Source: Opitutales bacterium (GTDB lineage: Bacteria; Verrucomicrobiota; Verrucomicrobiia; Opitutales; Intestinicryptomonadaceae). Taken from it: a stretch of 8,981 bases of DNA. The stretch is taken from positions 1 through 8,981 of the forward strand of contig JAJXPD010000086.1 of assembly GCA_021641325.1 (NCBI GenBank), read 5' to 3'. Below the pieces are notes generated by a model. The model searched no databases. It was not told the origin of the DNA and saw nothing but the letters and a program-made list of their open reading frames with translations. This document shows positions 1-6,001 of this stretch, piece by piece; position 1 is the first letter of the stretch, and every line of letters begins with the position of its first letter. Position numbers and translations under genes: made by a program.

Positions 1-616
1 GCACTATGCCGCCCCTGCGCTCGATTTCGCGCTCGGTCGCCGCCTGAGCCTCCAAGGCGGCGGCGTTGAGGCGTTCAAGCTCCGCCTGCCGCAGTTTCAG
101 AGCCTCGATTTCCGACTCGCGGCTTTTCAGGAGCTTGCGCATGTTTTCGAGCCTGTCGAGCGATTCCGAGCGCGTTGATTTTTGCGCGCGCAGCCGCTCC
201 AAGTCGGACTTGGTTTGGGCGACGGTTTTGTCGAGAATGTCGCGCTGTTTCAGAAGTTCGGCGTACGCCTTTTCGGCGGAAAGGCGGGCGTCCGCCTCGC
301 GCTCCAGCTGGGCGTTGAGTTTGGAGACAATCTCCTTTTGCGTAAGCGAACTTGTGCGCTTTGCGCGTTCGAGCATTTCGCGCGCCTCCCGCGCCTTGCG
401 GATATTGTCGGCGGCGGCCTCCTGCGCAAGGCGCGTTTTGCGCTCGGCTTCGTCCGCCTTGCGTTCGACGGTCATCGCGCGGGTCTGCGCCGTTTTAGTC
501 TCCTCCTCCAATATTTGCGACTGCGCGCGCTCCTGACCGTATTTCAGAAAAAATACGATTGCCGTAAAGGCGAGCAGGCACAGCGCAAAAATTAAACTCC
601 CGTGTATATCTTTCAT
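1..616 (-). CDS. Membrane-anchored coiled-coil protein (C-terminal part cut off by the window edge)
   Basis: I do not recognise a named family. The minus strand is open from an ATG at 616-614 to the left edge (205 codons, no stop), so the C-terminus is missing. Residues about 8-23 form one hydrophobic helix (LIFALCLLAFTAIVFF) after a short N-terminus, followed by K-Y-G. From about residue 25 to the edge the sequence is almost entirely charged and helical, rich in Glu, Lys, Arg, Ala and Leu with heptad-like spacing and no Pro, which predicts a long coiled coil. The likely topology is a single-pass inner-membrane protein whose coiled coil leads to an unseen C-terminal domain. The ATG was chosen because it directly precedes the membrane helix; no Shine-Dalgarno sequence is visible, and an in-frame TTG 18 bases upstream is less likely. 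It is divergent from the GH78-like gene. A structural or scaffold role is a guess. Confidence 0.75.
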   Translation of the reverse strand, partial: MKDIHGSLIFALCLLAFTAIVFFLKYGQERAQSQILEEETKTAQTRAMTVERKADEAERKTRLAQEAAADNIRKAREAREMLERAKRTSSLTQKEIVSKLNAQLEREADARLSAEKAYAELLKQRDILDKTVAQTKSDLERLRAQKSTRSESLDRLENMRKLLKSRESEIEALKLRQAELERLNAAALEAQAATEREIERRGGIV

Positions 617-625
617 GCGCGTTGA

Positions 626-653
626 ATAATGCAAAACCGCCCCGCCTTTGCAA
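626..653 (-). promoter_or_regulatory. Possible promoter of the coiled-coil gene
   Basis: Read on the minus strand, TTGCAA (653-648) and CATTAT (631-626) are separated by 16 bases. Each matches 4 of 6 sigma-70 consensus positions. The predicted transcription start is near 619, only about 3 bases before the ATG at 616. The match is weak and could be chance. Confidence 0.25.
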
Positions 654-676
654 CGTTAAAAAATTCCACAATTTCG

Positions 677-705
677 TTGATTAAAAATTGCTCATACGCA
701 ATAAT
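677..705 (+). promoter_or_regulatory. Possible promoter of the GH78-like gene
   Basis: TTGATT (677-682, 4 of 6 matches) and AATAAT (700-705, 5 of 6 matches) are separated by exactly 17 bases. A start about seven bases past the -10 box falls at 711-712, on the chosen ATG, which would give a leaderless mRNA. The spacing and the -10 match are good, but there is no independent support. Confidence 0.3.
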
Positions 706-711
706 GCAGAC

Positions 712-2901
712 ATGTCTATATATAAATACTATCTGCTATCAATAGCGGCGTTTGCGGGCATGCAGGCGTTTGCTCAACCTTTCAAGGCGGAGGAATACAG
801 CCCCGCGACCGACCCCGCCGTAAAAAAGGCGGCGCGTCCCGAATTCGGGAAATGGAAAGCCGCATACATGTGGTATCCGGGGCAGTACGCGTCGTTCTGC
901 CACCGCAGACTCGCGGAAAAATCGGTGGAACGCTGCGCATACGTAAACGACGGCGGAACATACTACACCCCGCAGGAATCGACGCTTTTCAGGCGCGAAG
1001 TCTACCTGCCGAAAGACGCCAAGATGAAATGGCGGGCGTCGCACTTGGCGTACATCGACGTTGACGGCAAGCGCGTTGCGGGAATGCGCACGGGCGAAAT
1101 CACAATACCCGCGGGAAAGCGCGAAATCAGGGTTAAGGTGGTTTCGAAAACCCGCCTGCCCTGCCTTATAATAGAGGGCGAGGGGCTGTCCACGCCCGAA
1201 GGCTGGGCGGCGAGCCTCGACGGCAAGAGCTGGGTGCCCGCGGAATCGTCGCCGCTCTTCGACGAGCCGCAGACTACGCCCGACTACCTTTCCTACGACA
1301 TCTACGAAATCCCGCCGCACAAATACCCCGTCGCCGAAAACTGCAAAGTCTCCGCCGACGGAATCGAGATGGGCAAAAACTCGAAGCTCGTGATAGACTT
1401 CAAGCACGACGAACTCGGCAGCGTCGTCTTACGCGCAGAGGGAAGCGGAACGCTCAGATTTTCCGTCGGCGAAAGCCTGCCCGAAGCCCTCAACGACGAC
1501 GAAGTGCGCTTCGAGCAAAAGCCGCTTCCGTCGTTTGCGCTCGCGGACGGATTGAACGACATCGAGCTTCCCGAAAGGGCGTTGCGCTTTCTGCGCATTG
1601 AGTCGGACGGCGGCGCGAAAATCTCCGTCCCAGTGTTCCGCGCAAAACTTTTCCCGATGAAAAGAATCGGAAAATTCAGGTGCAGCGACGAAATGTTCAA
1701 CCGCATTTTCGAGGCGGGAGCCGCCACAATCCACACCTCCACGCACGACTTCTACCTCGACGGAATCAAGCGCGACTTCCTGCCGTGGCCGCTCGACGCC
1801 GTAGAGGCGGGCCTTGCCGCCGACCTGCTCTTCGACGCCCGCGCGGTCTCGCGCAATTCCTACGCGCTCTCGCTGCTTTCCGACAAGCCGTCGCTCTACA
1901 ACACGGGCATTCTCGACTACCCCCTGCACGCGCTCGTGGGCTTCGAACACGACTTCGCAAGATACGGCGAAATCGAGACGTCGCTCCAATACAAAGACAG
2001 AATCCTGCAAATGCTCGCCCTCTACGAAAGCGCGCTCGACAAAAACGGGTTCCTGCCCTACCGCCATTCCAAGTGGCCCGCGTTCCTCCCAGGCTGGGCG
2101 AAAAGACACCCATTCCCCTACTGGAAGGGCACGCCCGCCTATGTGCAAATGATGCTCTACATAAACTGGAAGAACGCCGCGAAATTCTCTGAACGCTGGG
2201 GCGACTCCTCCTCTGCGCTAAAATACGCAAACATGGCGGAATCCCTGCGCGGGAAAATCCTCGAACATTTTTGGGACGGCGAGCGGCGGGCGTTCATAAA
2301 CGGCTACGACAAAAACGGGAAGCCCGACACCGAAATATCGCAATACGCGCAGTACTGGGCGGTGCTCGCCGGGATATTCCCGAAAGAATCGCTCGACAAC
2401 CTCTTCGAAAAAGTCATGCCCGCAGTCAAGGACTACCGCGAAGACGTAAGCATCGAAAAGCCCTACGAAATGCTCGCATACGCAAAGGCGGGGCATGTCC
2501 GCGAGGCTTTCGACTACGTCAAAGACATCTGGGGCGGCTGGCTCGACGACGGCTTCACGCGCTTCCCCGAAAACTTCACCCCCAAGGGGACGCCCGCGCA
2601 AAAGCTCGAATTCTACCGCAGACCGTTCGGGCTTAGCCTCTGCCACGCGTCGCTCGGCGCGCCGCCCGTCATCGTCGCATTCCGCGGAATTTGCGGCTTC
2701 TGGGAAACCGAAAATCCGAACGAATACCTGCTCAAACCCGACCTCGTAGGGCTTGACTGGGCGGAGGGCGAAATTCCCGTCAAGAACGGCTCGATAAAAT
2801 TCCGCTTCGAAAAAAGCGGGAAGTTCGAAGTGTCGCCGCCCAAGGGCGCGAACGTCGTCTTGAAGTTTGCGGGCAAAACGCGCCGCATTGCGGGCAAATA
2901 G
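712..2901 (+). CDS. Secreted GH78-like protein of the alpha-L-rhamnosidase family, with an atypical catalytic motif
   Basis: The 729-residue protein has a signal peptide, residues 1-21, ending A-F-A before Gln22, so it acts in the periplasm, on the surface or outside the cell. Residues about 25-310 look like the beta-sandwich domains of bacterial alpha-L-rhamnosidases. From Cys324 (CSDEMFNRIF) an alpha-helical (alpha/alpha)6-type domain begins, followed by S-L-C-H-A near the end and a small C-terminal beta domain containing P-D-L-V-G-L-D-W. Rhamnosidases of this family release terminal L-rhamnose from plant or bacterial glycans. The core motif is DGIKRDFLPWPLD (350-362): Asp350, Arg354 and Asp355 are kept, but Phe356 stands where characterised GH78 enzymes carry the acidic Glu. 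Glu620 in R-F-P-E-N-F may be the catalytic base. A TTG at 688 is in frame but would place eight residues ahead of a complete signal peptide, so the ATG at 712 is preferred. The substrate is unknown and activity is uncertain. Confidence 0.82.
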   Translation: MSIYKYYLLSIAAFAGMQAFAQPFKAEEYSPATDPAVKKAARPEFGKWKAAYMWYPGQYASFCHRRLAEKSVERCAYVNDGGTYYTPQESTLFRREVYLPKDAKMKWRASHLAYIDVDGKRVAGMRTGEITIPAGKREIRVKVVSKTRLPCLIIEGEGLSTPEGWAASLDGKSWVPAESSPLFDEPQTTPDYLSYDIYEIPPHKYPVAENCKVSADGIEMGKNSKLVIDFKHDELGSVVLRAEGSGTLRFSVGESLPEALNDDEVRFEQKPLPSFALADGLNDIELPERALRFLRIESDGGAKISVPVFRAKLFPMKRIGKFRCSDEMFNRIFEAGAATIHTSTHDFYLDGIKRDFLPWPLDAVEAGLAADLLFDARAVSRNSYALSLLSDKPSLYNTGILDYPLHALVGFEHDFARYGEIETSLQYKDRILQMLALYESALDKNGFLPYRHSKWPAFLPGWAKRHPFPYWKGTPAYVQMMLYINWKNAAKFSERWGDSSSALKYANMAESLRGKILEHFWDGERRAFINGYDKNGKPDTEISQYAQYWAVLAGIFPKESLDNLFEKVMPAVKDYREDVSIEKPYEMLAYAKAGHVREAFDYVKDIWGGWLDDGFTRFPENFTPKGTPAQKLEFYRRPFGLSLCHASLGAPPVIVAFRGICGFWETENPNEYLLKPDLVGLDWAEGEIPVKNGSIKFRFEKSGKFEVSPPKGANVVLKFAGKTRRIAGK

Positions 2902-2924
2902 CCCAAGCGCAAACACGGATACGC

Positions 2925-2957
2925 AAAACGCCCCGCGAAAAACGGGGCGTTTTTGTT
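2925..2957. terminator. Bidirectional intrinsic terminator between the convergent GH78-like gene and ispE
   Basis: AAAACGCCCCG (2925-2935) pairs perfectly with CGGGGCGTTTT (2943-2953) around a seven-base loop. On the plus strand the G/C-rich stem runs into GTTTTTGTTTT. On the minus strand it runs into CGTTTTGCG, so it can also end ispE transcripts. It lies 24 bases after the GH78-like stop codon and 28 bases after the ispE stop codon. Confidence 0.88.
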
Positions 2958-2980
2958 TTGCGGAAAAGCCGAATTTTGCG

Positions 2981-3859
2981 CTACGCGTCAACAACAACGC
3001 AGGAGTCGCCGAGCATGGACTTCACGAAATTTTTAAGCTCCGAAATCCGCGCGTCGGTCAGGTTGTTTACTATCGCAAAACACGCGCTGCCGGAGCCGCT
3101 CATCATGGCGGGCACCGCGAATTTTTCGCGCACGCCCTCCACGGCGAGTTCGAGCGCGGGATATTTCTTGAACGCCTCAATCTGCATGTTGTTTACGAGC
3201 GGCAGACCCGAAATGCTCGGGTTTTCGAGCCATACGGAAAGCATCGATTCCGCCTCGTCGGCGTCGATGTAGTCGGAGGGGTTCGCCCTCATCTGCGAGT
3301 ACGCCCAGCCCGTGTTTATGGAAAACGCGGGTTTGAAAATCACGAGTTTCAGGCGCGAAATGTAGTCTTGCGCGTCGCCGAAAAGCGGGTAGACAAGCTC
3401 GCCGCGCCCGCGCATGACGACGGGCGTTCCCGTGAGGAACAGCGGGCAGTCGCTGCCCATTTCCGCCGCAAGGGCTTCGAGCCTTTTCATCGGAAGCGGA
3501 TTTCCGCAAAGCCCGTTTACCGCAAGCAGAGCTGCCGCGCCGTTGGAGCTTCCGCCGCCAAGCCCCGCGCCGTGCGGAACTTTTTTGTCGAGCTTGAATT
3601 TGAAGAAAACGTCCCTCCCGCTCTCCCTGCGGAACAGCGCCGCCGCCTTTACAACGAGGTTCGACTCGTCGAGCGGCACGCCCTCCATGTCGCATTCGAT
3701 TTCGTCGCGCGACGCGCCGTCGAGAATTTCGGCTTCGAGCCAGTCGCCGAATTTGACGGGGGCTACAATGCTCACCAGATTGTGGAAGCCGTCGGGGCGC
3801 GCGCCCGTTATCGCAAGCATCAGGTTCACCTTGCAGGGGGAAAACTTTTTTACTTTCAT
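2981..3859 (-). CDS. ispE: 4-diphosphocytidyl-2-C-methyl-D-erythritol kinase
   Basis: This cytosolic GHMP-superfamily kinase uses ATP to phosphorylate the 2-hydroxyl of CDP-methylerythritol, the step between IspD and IspF in the MEP isoprenoid pathway. The 292-residue protein has the usual family length. It shows the N-terminal S-P-C-K-V-N-L segment with Lys10, the D-G-F-H substrate motif, the glycine-rich ATP loop PHGAGLGGGSSNGAA (about 95-109), G-S-D-C-P with the expected catalytic Asp136, and the C-terminal GHMP motif S-G-S-G-S-A-C-F. The start is the ATG at 3859-3857, where homology begins. An in-frame ATG at 3895 would add 12 non-conserved residues and use most of the spacer shared with pyrF. 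No Shine-Dalgarno sequence is visible; the upstream bases are purely A/T-rich. It is divergent from the pyrF-ispD-ispF operon, so three MEP genes share one locus. Confidence 0.96.
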   Translation of the reverse strand: MKVKKFSPCKVNLMLAITGARPDGFHNLVSIVAPVKFGDWLEAEILDGASRDEIECDMEGVPLDESNLVVKAAALFRRESGRDVFFKFKLDKKVPHGAGLGGGSSNGAAALLAVNGLCGNPLPMKRLEALAAEMGSDCPLFLTGTPVVMRGRGELVYPLFGDAQDYISRLKLVIFKPAFSINTGWAYSQMRANPSDYIDADEAESMLSVWLENPSISGLPLVNNMQIEAFKKYPALELAVEGVREKFAVPAMMSGSGSACFAIVNNLTDARISELKNFVKSMLGDSCVVVDA

Positions 3860-3869
3860 ATTTAAATAT

Positions 3870-3898
3870 TTGAAAAATTTTACGGATTGTTGCATAAA
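3870..3898 (+). promoter_or_regulatory. Possible promoter of the pyrF-ispD-ispF operon
   Basis: TTGAAA (3870-3875, 5 of 6 matches) and CATAAA (3893-3898, 4 of 6 matches) are separated by exactly 17 bases. The predicted start, near 3905, is about 3 bases before the pyrF ATG. The element lies in the 48-bp spacer shared with divergent ispE, whose own promoter I could not place. Confidence 0.35.
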
Positions 3899-3907
3899 CG
3901 CGCCAAT

Positions 3908-4606
3908 ATGTCAAAACACGATTGCAAATTGATGCTCGCCCTCGACCTCCCCGACAAAAACGCGGCTCTCGACATGCTCGGGAAACTGCGCGGAAATCTG
4001 GAATGGGTAAAAATCGGGCTGCAAATGTATCTCGCCTACGGGCGCGGTTTCGTAAACGAAGTCGCCTCGATGGGCTTCAAGGTTTTTCTCGACCTCAAAC
4101 TGTACGACATTCCCAACACCGTGGCATCGGCGGTCAAGAGCCTCAAAGGCCTGCCCGTTTCGATGCTCACAATACACACGTCTGGCGGACGCGAAATGAT
4201 GTCGGCGGCGGTCGCCGCGGCAAAGGAGACAAACCCCGACATGCTGCTGCTGGGCGTCACAGTGCTCACATCGTTCGACGCCGACGGGCTCGCCGAAACG
4301 GGAGTCGCAAAAGCCCCCGCCGAACAGGTGGAGCTGCTCGCAAAGCTCGCGGTAGATTCGGGCATGCGCGGCTTGGTGTGCTCGCCGCTCGAAATCGAAC
4401 GCCTCAGAAAAATCATACCGCAGGAGGTCAAACTCATAACCCCGGGGATACGCCCCGCGGGAAGCTCGACAGACGAGCAGAAGCGCGTGATGACGCCGTC
4501 GCTCGCGGCGGAGGCCGGCTCCAACTTCATCGTCGTGGGACGCCCGATTCTCAAAGCCGAAAACCCCGCCGCCGCCGCGCGCGCGATAATCGACGAGCTG
4601 AAATGA
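3908..4606 (+). CDS. pyrF: Orotidine 5'-phosphate decarboxylase
   Basis: This enzyme decarboxylates OMP to UMP, the last step of de novo pyrimidine synthesis, in the cytosol. The 232-residue protein is the normal length for the short (E. coli/Bacillus-type) class and has its motifs in order: A-L-D-L with Asp13, K-I-G with Lys35, the catalytic signature FLDLKLYDIPNT with Asp62, Lys64 and Asp67, then T-P-G-I-R-P (178-183) and V-V-G-R-P-I with Arg212, which binds phosphate in this family. The ATG at 3908 was chosen because homology starts just after it; an in-frame ATG at 3887 adds seven residues and would lie within the putative promoter. The TGA stop overlaps the ispD start as ATGA, so this is the first gene of a translationally coupled operon with ispD and ispF. 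No Shine-Dalgarno sequence is seen. Confidence 0.96.
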   Translation: MSKHDCKLMLALDLPDKNAALDMLGKLRGNLEWVKIGLQMYLAYGRGFVNEVASMGFKVFLDLKLYDIPNTVASAVKSLKGLPVSMLTIHTSGGREMMSAAVAAAKETNPDMLLLGVTVLTSFDADGLAETGVAKAPAEQVELLAKLAVDSGMRGLVCSPLEIERLRKIIPQEVKLITPGIRPAGSSTDEQKRVMTPSLAAEAGSNFIVVGRPILKAENPAAAARAIIDELK

Positions 4607-5346
4607 AAGCCGCAAAAAAAAGCGCAAAGAGCGGAAACGCCGCGGTGATTCTCGCGGGCGGAAGCGGCTCGCGCATGCGCGGAACGGTAGCCGACAAGGT
4701 GCTCGAACCTCTCGGCGGAATGCCCGTAATTCTGCACTCGTTCAAGGCGTTTCTCGAAAGCGGGCAGGTGTCGGAGGCGGTTTTCGTCTGCCGCGACGCC
4801 GCGCAGAAACGCGCAATTTCCGCCGCGCTCAAAAAGTTTTTCCCCGACTGCAAAAAGGCGTTGTCCGTCAAGTTCGCACAGGGCGGCGCGGAGCGTCAGG
4901 ATAGCGTTCTCAACGGACTTTCCGAAATTTCCGACAAATCCGCGCTCGCGTTTATCCACGACGGCGCGCGCCCGCTTGTCGGCGCGGAAAACATCGTGCT
5001 TCTCGCCGCAGCCGCAATGCGCGACGGCGCGGCGGTTCTCGCCTCGCGCGTGGTCGATACAATCAAGCGCGTGCCGCCCGACGGCTCGACCGAAAAAATC
5101 AAGCCCGCCGACCTCGACCGCTCGCGCCTTTGGGCAATGCAGACCCCGCAGGTTTTCCGCGCAGGCGCAATCGAAAACGCCTACAAAAAAGTAAAGCGCG
5201 GGAAAATCAAAATCACAGACGACGTCGCCGCATACGTGCTCGACGGCTCGAAGATTTCGATTGTCGAAAACCCCAACCCCAACCCGAAAATCACAGTACC
5301 GCAGGACATCGCATACGTAGAATTTTTGAAATCGAGGATACAGTAA
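4603..5346 (+). CDS. ispD: 2-C-methyl-D-erythritol 4-phosphate cytidylyltransferase
   Basis: The enzyme couples CTP with methylerythritol phosphate to give CDP-methylerythritol and pyrophosphate, supplying the substrate of IspE. The 247-residue protein has an N-terminal nucleotide-binding loop AVILAGGSGSRM (14-25) with Arg24, Lys32, then G-G-A-E-R-Q-D-S-V, H-D-G-A-R-P, V-V-D-T-I-K, L-W-A-M-Q-T-P-Q-V-F, the I-T-D-D segment and a C-terminal P-K-I-T-V-P-Q-D-I, all typical of IspD. The first twelve residues are a Lys/Ala-rich extension. The Arg24-Lys32 spacing is one residue longer than I remember for the E. coli enzyme, and the usual K-Q after the loop is replaced by K-V-L-E-P-L, so this is a divergent subgroup. 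The start ATG overlaps the pyrF stop (ATGA) and the stop TAA directly abuts the ispF ATG. A much longer upstream extension is open in this frame but lies inside pyrF and is not homologous. Confidence 0.95.
   Translation: MKAAKKSAKSGNAAVILAGGSGSRMRGTVADKVLEPLGGMPVILHSFKAFLESGQVSEAVFVCRDAAQKRAISAALKKFFPDCKKALSVKFAQGGAERQDSVLNGLSEISDKSALAFIHDGARPLVGAENIVLLAAAAMRDGAAVLASRVVDTIKRVPPDGSTEKIKPADLDRSRLWAMQTPQVFRAGAIENAYKKVKRGKIKITDDVAAYVLDGSKISIVENPNPNPKITVPQDIAYVEFLKSRIQ
5332..5336 (+). promoter_or_regulatory. Shine-Dalgarno-like GAGGA ahead of ispF
   Basis: GAGGA lies within the last codons of ispD, followed by TACAGTAA and then the ispF ATG, an eight-base spacing. It is the only good Shine-Dalgarno-like match I found ahead of a start codon in this window, and it supports the ATG at 5347. 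It may also be fortuitous coding sequence. Confidence 0.4.
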
Positions 5347-5832
5347 ATGGAATGCAATTTTAGAATAGGACACGGCTACGACGTGCACAGGCTCGTCGAG
5401 GGCAGAAAATGCATCATTGGCGGAGTGGAGATTCCGTCGAAGCTCGGACTGCTCGGACACTCCGACGCCGACGTGCTAACGCACGCGCTTGCCGACTCCA
5501 TTTTGGGCGCGCTCGCCCTGCCCGACATCGGCTTCTACTTCCCGCCGTCCGACCCGAACTGCGAGGGAATAGACTCGCAGGAAATCCTCAAAAAGGCGGT
5601 TGCGGAGGCAGACAGGCTCGGCTACAAAGTGGCGAATGTGGACTGCTCAATCATCGCCGAAACGCCGAAAATTCTGCCGCATGTCGCCGCAATGAAAAAG
5701 GTCTTGGCGAAGTCGCTGGGCGTTTCCGAAAACGACGTCGGCGTAAAGGCCACCACGAACGAAAAAATGGGCTGGGAGGGCGAGAAGCAGGGAATCGGCG
5801 TGCACGCGGTTTCGCTTCTTTGCAAAAAATAG
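5347..5832 (+). CDS. ispF: 2-C-methyl-D-erythritol 2,4-cyclodiphosphate synthase
   Basis: IspF cyclises the product of IspE to methylerythritol 2,4-cyclodiphosphate and releases CMP. The 161-residue length is typical of this trimeric zinc enzyme. The metal ligands are visible as R-I-G-H-G-Y-D-V-H-R-L with Asp12 and His14, and T-H-A-L with His46, inside the highly conserved stretch GLLGHSDADVLTHAL. Further family motifs are F-P-P-S-D-P (usually F-P-D-T-D-P), P-H-V-A-A-M, and the C-terminal K-A-T-T-N-E-K-M-G-W with Thr136, Thr137 and Glu139, which contact the nucleotide phosphates in homologues. The ATG directly follows the ispD stop with no spacer, implying translational coupling. It is the last gene of the operon; a terminator follows 28 bases after its stop. 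All expected key residues are present. Confidence 0.97.
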   Translation: MECNFRIGHGYDVHRLVEGRKCIIGGVEIPSKLGLLGHSDADVLTHALADSILGALALPDIGFYFPPSDPNCEGIDSQEILKKAVAEADRLGYKVANVDCSIIAETPKILPHVAAMKKVLAKSLGVSENDVGVKATTNEKMGWEGEKQGIGVHAVSLLCKK

Positions 5833-5860
5833 CCCGAAAAAAATTCGGCAAAATTATAAC

Positions 5861-5894
5861 GGCGTCGGAAAATTTATTCCGACGCCTTTTTTTT
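5861..5894 (+). terminator. Intrinsic terminator of the pyrF-ispD-ispF operon
   Basis: GGCGTCGGAA (5861-5870) pairs perfectly with TTCCGACGCC (5877-5886) around the six-base loop AATTTA, followed by eight T residues (5887-5894). The 10-bp stem plus T tract is a textbook rho-independent terminator. On the minus strand the hairpin is followed by GTTATAATTTT, so it could also stop read-through from the convergent patatin gene, less efficiently. Confidence 0.93.
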
Positions 5895-5939
5895 GCAAAA
5901 CCCTCCGAAAACTTTAACGGACGCGCGAAACGGCAAATC

Positions 5940-5987
5940 GCGGGCGGCACGCGAGGGGAATCCGAAAAACGCCCGCAAAAAGATTCC
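5940..5987. repeat. Two interleaved inverted repeats in the ispF/patatin spacer
   Basis: GCGGGCG (5940-5946) is complementary to CGCCCGC (5970-5976), and GGAATC (5957-5962) to GATTCC (5982-5987). The two pairings interleave, so they could form alternative hairpins or a pseudoknot-like fold in the 3' untranslated region of the patatin transcript. No T tract follows on either strand, so this is not a clear terminator. The spacer 5895-6001 otherwise holds nothing I can identify. Confidence 0.3.
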
Positions 5988-6001
5988 GTGGGCGCGGCGT
6001 T

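Noticed and set aside
66..595. Overlapping plus-strand reading frames of 156 and 137 codons, rich in Arg/Ser or Leu/Arg
   Set aside because: They are antisense to the minus-strand coiled-coil gene. Their composition is what a Glu/Lys/Ala-rich coiled coil gives when read backwards, and they have no recognisable motif.
1429..2997. Several minus-strand frames (239 and 259 codons) opposite the GH78-like gene
   Set aside because: They are antisense shadows. The 259-codon frame even spans the terminator hairpin, and none has recognisable domains or start signals.
2867..3865. Plus-strand frame of 332 codons opposite ispE
   Set aside because: It runs across the end of the GH78-like gene, the strong terminator and the whole of ispE, and has an Arg/His/Ala-rich shadow composition. 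The ispE motifs on the other strand are unambiguous.
3922..4602. Long N-terminal extension of ispD, upstream of 4603
   Set aside because: The frame is open but lies inside pyrF in another frame and encodes low-complexity Arg-rich sequence. IspD homology begins just after the ATG at 4603.
4036..5460. Minus-strand frame of 474 codons across pyrF, ispD and ispF
   Set aside because: It is a shadow of three clearly identified genes, kept open by GC-rich third positions; no motif is seen.
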